In this document: positions 22,382 through 32,706 of the stretch, piece after piece | Numbering within the stretch: position 1 is the first letter of the stretch | Layout of the letters: each line of letters opens with the position of its first letter | DNA from: Phytophthora hibernalis | Taxonomy: Eukaryota; Oomycota; Peronosporomycetes; Peronosporales; Peronosporaceae | Reading direction: 5' to 3' | Assembly (NCBI GenBank): GCA_012656075.1 | Contig: JAAKBF010000001.1 | Location: 930,001-994,000 of the forward strand | DNA: 64,000 bases | Position numbers and translations under genes: made by a program | Notes under the pieces: model-generated | Seen by the model: the letters and a program-made list of their open reading frames with translations, nothing else | Database searches by the model: none | Told to the model about the DNA's origin: nothing

Positions 22382-24541
22382 ATGCGGTTCGGCGTCGCAC
22401 GCGAGGAAGAGCCCGTGGCCGCGGCCGCCAGCGCCTACTGGTCCGTGCAGCAGGTACAGAAGCCTCGTGCATCTGATTCGTCAGGCCGCCGGAGGTTCCG
22501 CGCGCCGAGCTCCGACAGCTCCACGACGTCCAGCGACGACGAAGTGGACGCAGACTCGGACGCGGCTGTGCACGCGGCGTCGGCGGCGCTGGGGACGCTG
22601 CAGTTGACGACCAAGACGCGGCAGGAACTGGTGAATCAGGTGGAGCGCGCGTGCGAGCGCAAGGCGGTGCTGGCGGTCACAGGCAGCGATGCGTACCAGA
22701 ATCTGTGCCAGACGCTGCAACGCGCTCGACAGGACGCGGTGACGCAGCTGCGACGTCTGGACGGAGGTGGCTCAGGGGCAGGAGAGGATGTGGACGTGCT
22801 GAGGCAGCATCAGCAGCTGGAGAGAGACGCCACGGCCAAGTTACAGCAGGCGGGTGTGAAGACGTGAGAGGGTGGAGATTGACACTGACGAGCTGGTGGC
22901 TGTGTAGATCCGGTCGAATGAGAGGTCGGCCATGGACAGCGTGGAGAAGGAGCTGCGTGCGTTCCAGCAGGCGATGGAGAGCGAGCGACAACGAGAGGAG
23001 GAGGAGAGAGAGCGTCAAGAGGCTGCTATGAGACGCGAGGAAGAGGCCCGCGAGCAGGTGCGAGCTTGAATTATATGTTTGTGATGGGGCATAGACTGAT
23101 GTGGAGTAGGAGCTGCTGGAGGCAAAGGAGAAGGAAGAGGAGCTGGAAGCTCGGAAGAAGGCGGAGGACGAAGTGGAGGAGGCGCAATCGAAGGCGAAGG
23201 AGCAGGCGGCCGAACGCGCGGCGGTGAAAAGACAGCAGGACTCCGAACGTGAAAAGGAAGAGGCGGCTAAGAAGGCTGCGGAGAAAGAGGCGACGGATCA
23301 GGCGAAAGTGTATGTTGAAGAAGGCCGAGCTCGCATTAAGCGGCTGGAAGAGCTTCACCGCCACACGACTGAGATCCTGGATAGTCCGGATCCATCGGTC
23401 AAGAAGATTCGTATGCAGATCAGGCGTGAGGTAGGTTGCGCTGCCTCTTGATACGTTTCTGTATTGAGTAGCTAACGTTTACTTGCAGGCTGGAGCGTGC
23501 AATCAAATTGCGGCTTCTCCCTCCGCTATCAAGAACGTTGTGAGCAAAATTCAGCAGCTCCTTCAGGTACGCTTATTCAGGACTGGCTCATGTAGTGAGG
23601 GTTGCTAAAAAGTTACCCGGGGTTGTTGCAGATGTCCAAGTCCTCAGGCGAGGCGTACTTTAAATTCGCGCTCGACATGGTAGCCTCAAACTTGTCAAAA
23701 CAAGTGGGAGGCCGGGCCGACTACAAGTACGTGCTTTGTGGCTATTGTTTGAACGCTTTAACCTGACCCATTCCACCGACAGATCATGCTACCCTATCGC
23801 ACATGTGATCAAGATGAGCTGTGTGCAAACCCCAGAACTGACCGATGTTATACTGGGTTACTTCCACAAGACTTGTGTCTTCACGATTCCAGACAATCCG
23901 GGAAAGCACGCATCGCAAACGATTGCAGAGTATAAAATGTCAGTGGGATTTCAGAAAGCTGTTGGCGAAAGCTCGGATCCGGATGGCCTCGAGCATGTTA
24001 CAGAGTACACAAGACGAATGACCATGATTTCTGCCGTGCTAGCCGCAGTGCGCCAGACTACCCCTTGGGATAGCAGCCCGTCTCCCTCTGGATTAGATAT
24101 TGGAGACTGCTGGTCATGGCTGGCTCGGCTGGTGAACGAGCCGCCACACCTCATGACTGGCGCTCTCACCTAACCATTCTAGAAGTAGCAGGTTTTGAGC
24201 TGCTGCGAATCTACACGAATCAATTTCACAAGCTGCTGGTGCTCATTGCTCGCGATGTGTGCCCGCGACTGAGCAAGAATGCCAAGACTGGTGCTGCCAA
24301 CGCTGCAGGTCAACTTGAGATGTTTGTCAACCAGTACCATGCCAACCGCTGCACTCTGGCCGAGCCGGATGGAAGGAAGCTAGAGGAGACGAAGATCTCG
24401 GAAGCGGACGAGGAGAGATCGGATCGCAATGACTATGGAGGCGGTGGTGGAGGTGGTCACTATGGCGGTGGTGGAGGTGGTCGTAGTGGTGGTCGCGGTG
24501 GTGGCCGCGGAGGTGGCCGTGGGAGTGGACGGAGGCGCTAA
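22382..24541 (+). CDS. GLE1: GLE1 nucleoporin, mRNA export factor, with RGG-type C-terminus
   Basis: GLE1 activates the DEAD-box ATPase DBP5 with inositol hexakisphosphate at the cytoplasmic face of the nuclear pore. Six exons are inferred: 22382 to about 22858, then 22908-23057, 23110-23430, 23489-23566, 23632-23726 and 23783-24541. The middle is a long coiled coil (EEEERERQEAAMRREEEARE). The C-terminal GLE1 fold is recognised by FKFALDMVASNLSKQ, CYPIAHVIKMSC, ILGYFHKTCVFTIPD and DIGDCWSWLARLVNE. ILEVAGFELLRIYTNQFHKL completes it. A frame change near 24172 fits one missing base (MTGALT then LTILEVAG). The first splice donor is not clear. The last 35 residues are Gly/Arg repeats (GGGRSGGRGGGRGGGRG), an addition I do not know from animal or fungal GLE1. 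Length is about 625 residues. Confidence 0.85.
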
Positions 24542-24700
24542 TTCCCGCTCTTGATCCGACCTTAATCACACATGGGTAGAGAGAAGCACGTGTTAATTAA
24601 ATACAGGTTGTGAACAGTAAGAGCTTTTGCGTGTCAATCCATACTGCATTTGCGCTTTGGTCTTTTTGTTGGGAGCTTCACCGCAGTTAGTTAGTTTCTC

Positions 24701-26646
24701 CTACTTCTCACCGAGCGTCGGCATCACAGCGCTGTAGCGAGTCTTCTCGTTGTAGTCCCACAACGACGTCACTGTCTTGATCTGCGTGTAGAAATTGATG
24801 CCGGCCTTGCCATAGAAGTTCAGGTCGCCACGGATCGAAGCACGCGAGCCGGTGAAGGAAAACATGGGGAGAGGAACGGGGATTGGCACGTTGATACCGA
24901 CCTGGCCCACATCGATCTCGTGCTGGAACTTGCGAGCAGCGGCACCCGAGGACGTGAAGATCGAGGTACCGTTGCCGTACGGGTTACGGTTGATGAGATC
25001 GATCGCTTCTTCCAGCGTGTCCACAGACGTGCAAACCAGCACGGGAGCAAAGATCTCTTCCACGTATGCCGGGTTGTCAACGCCGACGTTGTTCAGTACC
25101 GTCGGACCCACAAAGTTACCGTTGGGGTACTTGGGGACCTTGACATTACGTCCGTCCAGAAGAAGCTCGGCGCCATTGTCAACACCTTCTTGGATGAGAC
25201 GTTCCGCTCTCTCCTTGGCAGCCACTGTGATAAGCGGGCCGACATCCGTGCCGGGTTCCAGGCCACCGTTCACCTTCATCTCCTTGGCCTTCTGCACAAT
25301 GTCGCTCACCCACTCCTTGCTCTTGCCAACAAACACCACGACCGAAAGGGCCATGCAACGCTGACCAGCAGCTCCGAAAGCCGCGCCAGCAAGAGCACCA
25401 ATCGCCTGCTCCTTGTCGCAGTCGGGCATGATGACGGCGTGGTTCTTGGCACCGAGGTTTGCTTGCACACGCTTGCCGTTAGCACTGCCGCGCGAGTGGA
25501 TGTACTCCCCCGCCTGGTTGCCACCAACGAACGAGATGGCCTTGATCTCGGTGCATCGCAGATGAAGTTGACAGTGTCCTGTAAGTGGGTGGCAAAAGAT
25601 CAACAAAGATTAGCGACTGCTGAAATACCTTCAACGAAACGTTGCAGATCTTACATGAGCGCCGTGGATAATGTTGAGCACGCCGTCCGGCAGACCAGCT
25701 TCTTGGGCCAGGCGCGCCAGGATCTAATAAAACAACATTTGTGAGTTCCCTGATCTCTGGTCAACTCCAATCCACAGCTTACCATCGTGGCACCGGGGTC
25801 CTTCTCTGACGGCTTCAGAACGTATGTGTTGCCCGTCACCGTGCCGGTGGGGAACATCCAGAGCGGGATCATGGCTGGGAAGTTGAAGGGGCAGATGCCG
25901 GCGCACACGCCAAGCGGCTGCTTGTACGAGTACGTATCCAGCGACCTGGCCAAGTTCTCGGACGTTTCGCCCATCATGAGCGTGGCAGCACCACACGTGT
26001 GCTCCACGACTTCCAGTCCGCGGAAGACGTCGCCGCGCGCATCGGCGAGGGTTTTGCCCTGCTCGTTGGTGATGGACAGAGCGAGTTCCTCCGTGTGCTC
26101 ACGGATCAGGTGTTGAAGCTTGAGCATGACACGCTGGCGGTGCTGCACGCCTACCTCCTTCCACGTCTTGTAGGCTCGGGCAGCGGCCTCCGTCGCTTGC
26201 CGCATCTAGACACGAACACCAACAACGATAAGACGCCAGCCTGATCCACTGCAGTAACGTGCCATCGTACCTCGTCTTGCGTGGCCTCCGGCACTTGACA
26301 GATCACCTCGTTCGTCGCCTGCACCGCCAGCAACGTGCGCGTCAGTCAAACAAGTTTGCAGCAGATCACAGGCCCATCCCCGACGCAGGACGAATCCTGC
26401 CAGGATCAGGACGGCCTGTTAATACTGTACTGTACCGGGTTGCGCAGGTCGATCCACTTGTCGGTCTTGGACTGCACGAACTTGCCGTCGATGAAGAGCG
26501 GCACTCGCGTCTGCACAAGATCCACGGGGTGAGAGGACGCGACATAGGCAGGAGAGAGAGGCAAGGGCGGAGCGTACCACGGAGGACGAGGAGAAGGCGC
26601 GCGCAGGGCGGCTGGAGACGACGGAGCGGGACACGCGGTGCAGCAT
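24701..26646 (-). CDS. Methylmalonate-semialdehyde dehydrogenase (acylating), mitochondrial, six exons
   Basis: The ALDH6 enzyme converts malonate or methylmalonate semialdehyde to acetyl- or propionyl-CoA in valine and pyrimidine catabolism. The exons are 26578-26646, 26436-26510, 26271-26318, 25783-26205, 25655-25723 and 24701-25578. All introns are 59-117 nt, GT-AG, and phase consistent. The last exon needs one extra base near 25555 (after NFICD). The N-terminus MLHRVSRSVVSSRPARAFSS is a mitochondrial presequence. Diagnostic blocks include GVCAGICPFNFPAMIPLW, FVGGNQAGEYIHSRGS, the catalytic Cys in GAAGQRCMALS, ENGNFVGPT-like PNGNFVGPTV and VNVPIPVPLPMFSFTGSR, the last two specific to this subfamily. 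The length of 520 residues fits. Confidence 0.95.
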
Positions 26647-26678
26647 GGCAGGAAGAGGAGCTTGGAGGGGTGCGACGC

Positions 26679-26692
26679 AAAAGCGAGAATGG
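26679..26692 (-). promoter_or_regulatory. Oomycete Inr-like element upstream of the MMSDH gene
   Basis: On the minus strand the bases read CCATTCTCGCTTTT, matching 11 of 14 positions of the oomycete initiator consensus TCATTYYNCAWTTT as I remember it. It lies about 33 bases upstream of the ATG at 26646, the usual spacing. This is inference from pattern only. Confidence 0.35.
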
Positions 26693-27324
26693 CTATTGGT
26701 GGTGACGTCGATACTCGAAACTTCAACTTGACTCATTTTGGAAGAAAAATGGGTATTTGAAATGGGCAACCTGTTGATGTGAAGCAAGGTGTGTCCACAA
26801 GAAATCTTTGTCCTTAGCCGGAGCACAAGGTTGATGGTTTTGCAAGCCACAAGAAAGCTTTGTACATGTACAGTTCTCGGTGTTTACGTGGACAGTCGAC
26901 AACCGCTTGATGACGAAAATCTTCACTCACATCAACCGCCATGACGGCTTCGAATTCCCCAGCAGCACCAAAATACTGTATCAACTGTTGATAGTCCACT
27001 ACCGGTACCAGCCTACAGAGCTCGTTCAATCTCCATAGCTCGTACTCCGAAGTAATACGTGAAGCTTTACCTTCGTTACTCCTCGTCGAGGAGTCTCGGG
27101 AGGCGTGGCTCCCCAGGTAAAAATAAACGGATATCCTGGCACAACCAGTAAACGATGTTTTTGTTGCACACTCAAACAACGCTGACCGCGCAGTGTTTGG
27201 CAAACACTGTTTGCACTGTCCCATCTATTCAACCCTTTCAAACCTGATTTGCTCTGCCCAAATCGCTTTCTTCCAAAGCCCAAAGTGGTGCACACCACAC
27301 ACACCACCACACATTGCCATCAAG
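26693..27324. other. Divergent intergenic region between MMSDH and the HA-domain gene
   Basis: About 630 bases presumably carry both promoters. The upstream extension of the plus-strand frame to 27193 has no organelle-like or domain content, so I treat it as 5' untranslated. Nothing else was recognised. Confidence 0.45.
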
Positions 27325-29571
27325 ATGAAGCGCCTGGTGTCGCTGCGGATGCCTCGGCTCTCGCTGCAGCGCCGCGCGTTTGCGTCCGAGTCTCCGGCCG
27401 TGCCCAAGTCGGAGAGAGACCGCAATTTCTTGTGTGCGCTGCAGACATTCCACCGCCTAGAGGGCCACTTCACAGTGCCCTTCGAGTTCGTGGTGCCAAC
27501 TCCGTCTCCCACCAAAGCTGCTGCGTCGCCGTGGCCCGAGGAGACGTGGGGCATGGACCTGGGCAATCGCCTGCGCCTGTTCACGCGCGGCCGCTGCAGT
27601 CCGTTCAAATGCGCGTTGCTGCGCACCATCGGCTTCCCGTACGAGGACTGGCGGAGTTACGTGTGGGAGATGCAGATCATCCCGTCGCTGCGGGTCTTCC
27701 AGGCTCAAGAGGGGCATCTATTCGTACGTCAACACTTCCAAGTGCCTGTAGGAAACGACAATTGGCCGCGCGCAGCCTGGGGCATCAAACTCGGCTCGCA
27801 GTGTCAATTGCTACGTCGCGACCAGGAAGATGGCCTCTCGCTTGAGCGCAAGCAGCAGTTGGACGACATGGGCTTCGTGTGGAGCGACACCCAGTGGAAG
27901 TGGAAGATGCAGTTCGTCACGGCCATGCGCAGATACAGGCAGCTCTACGGACACTGCAGCGTGCACCACACGTACAAGGTGCCTGCGACCGACGAGTTCT
28001 GGCCGGAGGTGAACCGCGGGTACCGACTCGGCCACGCGGTGGCCAGGGTCAAGGCCAATTTAGAGGAGCAGCCTCTGACCCCACGCGCCATGGCCGACCT
28101 GCGAGAACTCGACTTCTTTGAGGATGGACTGACCTTCGACGTCTGGCGAGAAGCTATCATGCCCAGCTTGGAGCTGTACCCGAATCTGTACGGTGACACG
28201 TTCATCCCGGAGGAGTTTGAGGTACCTAGTGAAGCTCCGTGGCCCGAGCGAGCGTGGGGCATGAAACTCGGCTACATTGCGGATACCATGAACTCGAGAC
28301 ACGTCTTCAGAGACGAAATCCAGGCCAATAAACAGCAGCTGAAGCAGCTCGGCTACGCGTGGGAGTCGCTCTTCGGCAAATGGGCCAAGGAGCTGCTGCC
28401 GGCGTTGCGTCTGTACAAGGCCAAGTACTACCATTGCGATGTACCGTCGTGGTGGGTCGTGCCGTCGACCGACACGTCCTGGCCCAAGGCCTTGCGCGGC
28501 TACCATTTGGGCAAGCAGGTGATTCGAGTCAGACGCAGTGGGCGCGGCAGCTCAGATGTAGGCGATGTGCTGCCGGAACTGGAAGCTCTAGGCTTCAAGT
28601 TTAACGCGTTCGAAAGTTATTTCGTTGACCGTGTACTGCCGGCGTTGGAGGTGTACGCAGAGATGTTCGGTGACACTCATGTGCCGCAAGGGTTCATCGT
28701 GCCGTCTGATAGCTCATGGCCCCAACCTTCGTGGGGAGCCAAGCTTGGCCACACTGTCCGAAATATTCGCAATCGTCATCAGCACGCGCAACAGGTAGAG
28801 ATATACCGCGAACGTCTTGAAAAGATCGGCTTTGTGTGGAGCATCTACAAGTCAACGGCTGCTACTAGGCGAGATATCGTGGACCCCAGCGTGAAGGTAT
28901 ACAAAGAGCTCAGCGGCGAATTCGCAGAGGTACCCCGTAATTTCGTCGTACCTGCAGACGATACACGTTATCCGGAGCTAGCTAAAAACTTTGAGCTGGG
29001 TGCGTGGCTTCACCAGTACAAGCAACGCACAACCGGACTACTTCCATTCCAGACACAAGAAGGCAAGAAGAAAGCGGTATCAGTGAGCTCAAAACACCGC
29101 CATGCACACGGCAGTGGCCACGGGAAGCTTGCACCCCATGCCGAGCAGTACTGGACTGATGTGTTGCTGGCCTCTTTCCAAGCATATGCTGGTTTGCATG
29201 GGAGCTGTGAAGGCATGGATGGCAGCTTTACTGTGCCGAACGAAGAACCTTTTCCGCAATCAGCATGGGGTCTCAATTTGGGCCTTCGGTTGCGCCACGT
29301 GCGTCACGGTGTTCGCTACGCGAAGGAAATCGCTAAGTACAAGGAGGAACTCTTAGAACTCGGTGTATTGCTTGATCTAGACGACCTACCATCGGAGCTG
29401 ACCGAAGGAAAGTTCAACAACAGCGACGAATGCTTCAACGATCGGGATGACGATTTTGACGACGAGGAAGACTACGGCGAAGATGAAGATGAAGATTTCG
29501 ATGATACTGAAGAGGAAGACGAAGGTAGTGATGACGAGGACGAAGAGCGCAACAAAGCTCACCTCAACTAG
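27325..29571 (+). CDS. Array of eight helicase-associated (HA) domains, probably mitochondrial
   Basis: This is a continuous 748-residue ORF. It starts with MKRLVSLRMPRLSLQRRAFA, an amphipathic Arg-rich mitochondrial-type presequence. Eight repeats of about 70-90 residues follow. Each has the helicase-associated domain pattern: aromatic residue, YG/G.., VP..F.VP, then WP....G..LG. Examples are EEFEVPSEAPWPERAWGMKL and QGFIVPSDSSWPQPSWGAKL. The seventh repeat is the most degenerate (YPELAKNFELGAW). The C-terminus is a long Asp/Glu-rich tail. HA domains occur beside DEAD-box-like helicases in bacteria and algae and are thought to bind nucleic acid; here there is no helicase motor. The ATG at 27325 is chosen for its targeting peptide. 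Function unknown; organelle nucleic-acid binding is inferred. Confidence 0.75.
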   Translation: MKRLVSLRMPRLSLQRRAFASESPAVPKSERDRNFLCALQTFHRLEGHFTVPFEFVVPTPSPTKAAASPWPEETWGMDLGNRLRLFTRGRCSPFKCALLRTIGFPYEDWRSYVWEMQIIPSLRVFQAQEGHLFVRQHFQVPVGNDNWPRAAWGIKLGSQCQLLRRDQEDGLSLERKQQLDDMGFVWSDTQWKWKMQFVTAMRRYRQLYGHCSVHHTYKVPATDEFWPEVNRGYRLGHAVARVKANLEEQPLTPRAMADLRELDFFEDGLTFDVWREAIMPSLELYPNLYGDTFIPEEFEVPSEAPWPERAWGMKLGYIADTMNSRHVFRDEIQANKQQLKQLGYAWESLFGKWAKELLPALRLYKAKYYHCDVPSWWVVPSTDTSWPKALRGYHLGKQVIRVRRSGRGSSDVGDVLPELEALGFKFNAFESYFVDRVLPALEVYAEMFGDTHVPQGFIVPSDSSWPQPSWGAKLGHTVRNIRNRHQHAQQVEIYRERLEKIGFVWSIYKSTAATRRDIVDPSVKVYKELSGEFAEVPRNFVVPADDTRYPELAKNFELGAWLHQYKQRTTGLLPFQTQEGKKKAVSVSSKHRHAHGSGHGKLAPHAEQYWTDVLLASFQAYAGLHGSCEGMDGSFTVPNEEPFPQSAWGLNLGLRLRHVRHGVRYAKEIAKYKEELLELGVLLDLDDLPSELTEGKFNNSDECFNDRDDDFDDEEDYGEDEDEDFDDTEEEDEGSDDEDEERNKAHLN

Positions 29572-29910
29572 TATTCAATATGAAGCGCGGCACCTTGATC
29601 TAAAACACGACCGGAATCAAGATTACCTGCATCCTGCTCCGTCGTGAAACTCATCAGGTCTTTGGTTATCGCAACGCCGCTACCTAGATCCGAGTAGGAT
29701 TTTGGAGAAACGAATGTATTCTGTTCGGGCGCGCTACGACAGACGTACGCTAACTATGATACACTCTTCCTCTTCCAACGGGGGTCAAGTGTCCGACTCG
29801 GAGACAAGGTAACGTCTCTCCGTAGTGGTGTCGCGGCTACTTAACATCAACGGAACTTCAAGACACAATACTACATGTACTTCGTACCGACCAGCAAGCA
29901 AGACTACTTG
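29572..29910. other. Convergent intergenic region
   Basis: The spacer is about 340 bases between the 3' ends of the HA-domain and FYVE-GAF genes. No feature was recognised. Confidence 0.5.
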
Positions 29911-31674
29911 TCAACGTCGCATGTTCAGGATGCCTTCGATCCGGTCCACGGTTTTTTCGATGGAGCTGATGCGCGATGAGTGTTGCATCAATGTTGCGAG
30001 CAGAGTATCGTGCTGCTTTGCCAGTAGCTGCTGAGTCGATGTGATGCGGTGGAAAAGCTCAATGCAAGACGTGTCGAGCGTATGAAGTTGAGCAGGGGCT
30101 TCTTGTGTCGTTGTCAGATTTCTAGGCTCGGCAGATACCAAATCGGTGATACTGAGTTTCGAGTTGGTCGAGCTGGTCGAGCTGGTCGAGCTGGAAGACT
30201 TACTGGAGCCAGAAGCTGTCGGTCTCATGCTCGGATCCAAAAGCTGGTGTTGAGTCTGTGAGTTTAAGGCAGACACAGGAGTTTTGGGTCCTGAGCGGCG
30301 CAAGCTGCTTCGGCGGTTGCTGCGCTGACTACTGCGAAGGCTGCCGCTCGACGACACGCTCGATGCATTTGAGCGAGGATAACGAGTAAAATCACCGTCT
30401 TCGATTTCCTCCGGTACGCTCTGAAGTGAGGCAGCTCGAATTTCGGGGTAAGGTGGAAGCGACTCTCGTCGGTGAGCCATGCTAGGTGTTGAATGGCGTT
30501 TTTGCTTCATCGATGAAGGAAGAGGTGTGGAGCCCTCGCCTTGGAGTAGTTTTTCGGCAGCCGAAGACACATAGGACAGCACTTCCATCGCACGCAGCGG
30601 TAGCTTTTGCTTCGGCTTGGGATCCATGACGAACACCGAACCAATAACAATACCAGTGCTAGGGTCACAAATGGGCGAGGTGGCGTAGAAGCGAATGTTT
30701 GCTGAGCCCGTGACGAGCGGATTCTGGTTAAACCGAGGGTCCTTGGATGCGTCCATGACGATGGTCGGCAGAGGCGTCTGTAGGACCTGCGAGCAGAAGG
30801 AAATCTCACGCGGCAGCTCAGCTTGAGCTATGCCGTACCGAGCCTTGTACCATTGTCGAGTCTGGTCCATGAATGCCACCGCGGCCACGTTGCAATCAAG
30901 AACTTGGCGAATAAGCTCACACAGCGTGTCGTACTCCTTTTCAGGTTCGGTGTCCAGCACATCAAATCGCGTAAGGATCTCGTGCCTGCGCGCTTCGTAG
31001 ATTCCAAACTGTTCCTCGTCCGGAAGGAATTCAATCACGTCAGTCGCCGGGAGGACGGGGCCGTTGCGACGGCTGCCGCGTTGACTCGTCGGGTTCGGAC
31101 CACCACTTCCTCCCAGACTGCTAGTGTCGCTCGCGTCACTGTCTGCGTCACTCCAGTTATCACACCCCGAGAAGCCTGAGAACCGACTGCAGAAGGACGT
31201 GCTGGTGCTGGTGGTCTGCAAGCTATCGCGGTAGGTCTTTTTGCCGTAGTGCTTGAACGTTTCCGCCTCCAACGCTTCTTCGGTCTCTTCCTCCTTGGAG
31301 ACTGAGCTGTCTTCGACGGGAGCGCTGGCGTTAATTCTTTCGGTCTCAACAAGGAGCATCGCCTTGTCGATGCAGTCGAAGCAGAGTCTCGCCGCGACTT
31401 CCAGAGTCGGAGTGACGCTCACTCGACGTCGCCTGTAGCAGTTGGAGCACACGATCTCACCGCAGGAGCGACAGTGGCGCTTGAGCGAGAACGGACGAAA
31501 CTTCCGCGCGCAGTAGAAGCAGTTGGGGCGCTCCTCCATCTTGACCCAATTCTCCTTGCCAAGCAGACGCACCGAGGCTAGAATGGACTTGTCGTTCATG
31601 ATGGTCTGAAGTCGCTCCTCTTCGTTCACATGGTTTGCTGAAAGGCCTCGTGGACGACGACTACGAGTCGACAT
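29911..31674 (-). CDS. FYVE zinc-finger plus GAF-domain protein
   Basis: This is an uninterrupted 587-residue ORF. Residues about 38-110 form a FYVE-related zinc finger: WVKMEERPNCFYCARKF, LKRHCRSCGEIVCSNCYRRR and ARLCFDCID. The RRHCRxCG-type motif, here KRHCRSCGEIVC, is the phosphoinositide-binding core. Residues about 228-385 form a GAF domain (RFDVLDTEPEKEYDTLCELI, AVAFMDQTRQWYKARYGI, FCSQVLQTPLPTIVMDA and FYATSPICDPSTGIVIGS). The rest is Ser-rich. The last 60 residues form a coil (SSRISSIEKTVDRIEGI). FYVE-GAF combinations are a known oomycete expansion. The expected role is an endosome-associated sensor, but the GAF ligand is not predictable. The gene is clean of frame changes. Confidence 0.85.
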   Translation of the reverse strand: MSTRSRRPRGLSANHVNEEERLQTIMNDKSILASVRLLGKENWVKMEERPNCFYCARKFRPFSLKRHCRSCGEIVCSNCYRRRRVSVTPTLEVAARLCFDCIDKAMLLVETERINASAPVEDSSVSKEEETEEALEAETFKHYGKKTYRDSLQTTSTSTSFCSRFSGFSGCDNWSDADSDASDTSSLGGSGGPNPTSQRGSRRNGPVLPATDVIEFLPDEEQFGIYEARRHEILTRFDVLDTEPEKEYDTLCELIRQVLDCNVAAVAFMDQTRQWYKARYGIAQAELPREISFCSQVLQTPLPTIVMDASKDPRFNQNPLVTGSANIRFYATSPICDPSTGIVIGSVFVMDPKPKQKLPLRAMEVLSYVSSAAEKLLQGEGSTPLPSSMKQKRHSTPSMAHRRESLPPYPEIRAASLQSVPEEIEDGDFTRYPRSNASSVSSSGSLRSSQRSNRRSSLRRSGPKTPVSALNSQTQHQLLDPSMRPTASGSSKSSSSTSSTSSTNSKLSITDLVSAEPRNLTTTQEAPAQLHTLDTSCIELFHRITSTQQLLAKQHDTLLATLMQHSSRISSIEKTVDRIEGILNMRR

Positions 31675-31873
31675 TGCAAGTGTACCGGGAGATGGGATGG
31701 ACGATCAAGCTCGGTGCAGTTTGTCAAGCACACGGGTGTACCTGATAAAAATACTCGACCGAAGTCAAGAGTAAAAGTGAAGTGGACCGGGCTCGGTCGC
31801 AACCGACGTAGACGGACGCGAAAGAGAGCGTTTTAGCAAGTGGTGGTCGCCATCACGTGAACTTTATTCTCGG

Positions 31874-32706
31874 ATGACCAGCTCTCAAGAGTATCCAGAG
31901 CAAACACCGTTGCAGTTTTGTGTCAGTTGGGCGCTGCAGCTGGCCGAGTTCTTGGCACCGGAGCGGGTAGAGTGCCTTCTGGTTGTCGACACCTATGCCA
32001 CTTCGTACCAGGCAAATATCGTGGCAGGAAGCGGCAGCATCTTTGAAGTGTGCAATGCCAACAGGCGGTGGATGAAGCGGGATAGCAGCAGGACTGCAAA
32101 GTATCTGCTGCACTATCGGAAGGTGAAGCGTGGGCTTTGACTCACCACAAAGTCACGAGCGCATCTGCTCTCAAAGAACCGGGTCTGACAAACATCCAAG
32201 ACAAAAACAACGGGCTTGGCCTGCCTTGTGCAGCTACAACTCGTAGCCGTAGACTTGCAAAAGGTCGAGGCGAGGTGTTACTGCTACACGGCTTGAGCTT
32301 GCGTTCAACTTTCATGTGCAAGAAGTCCACTTTGCACAACCCGACGATCGTGTATTGTTTGAAGCTGCACCCGTACGCATCGACTGCACCGCGTGTTGAG
32401 ACCGGACGAAGCAGACTGCAGTGGTATGGGGACCGGTCGTCGGCGTCGTCAAGATACTCGAACACATTGACTTTTGAAAGCTTTGGAATGGAGCGCAGCA
32501 TTGTCCCAGCAGCAAATGGCATCGTCCCTACAGACTCGCTTGGTGGCGGCATTCTCGTAGGAGCTCTACACTTTATTTTTCGCGGCAGGGGCACATGCAG
32601 ACCATCATGTGGCAGAGTCTCCACCTAAACTACGGCAAGCTCTGTCCGATGAACATTGTGATGCTTACTTCACCTACATGTATGTGATCGGAATATTCAC
32701 GCAGTA
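31874..32706 (+). pseudogene. Unidentified gene, frame-broken, with two in-frame stops
   Basis: The first 80 codons are open and protein-like (LQFCVSWALQLAEFLAPERV, LLVVDTYATSYQANI). A probable donor (AAGGTGAAG, near 32125) follows. Protein-like sequence resumes near 32260 (LELAFNFHVQEVHFAQPDD, VLFEAAPVRIDCTAC), then TGA. In the same frame it continues with DRTKQTAVVWGPVVGVVKIL. One base appears lost near 32472, giving LLKALEWSAALSQQQ, and then a TAG interrupts AAFS and ELYTLFFAAGAHADHH. It ends at 32706, overlapping the tail of the convergent LRR-Ubl gene. I do not recognise the family. Either it is a young pseudogene or it has additional unseen introns. Confidence 0.4.

Noticed and set aside
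24920..25744. Plus-strand ORF of 274 codons
   Set aside because: It lies opposite the strongly conserved MMSDH exon 6 and continues through MMSDH introns; no domain-like content.
32388..32396. TGA after TGT in the unidentified gene as a selenocysteine codon
   Set aside because: A second stop (TAG) and a frame change follow in the same gene and no SECIS-like hairpin was noticed; decay is simpler.
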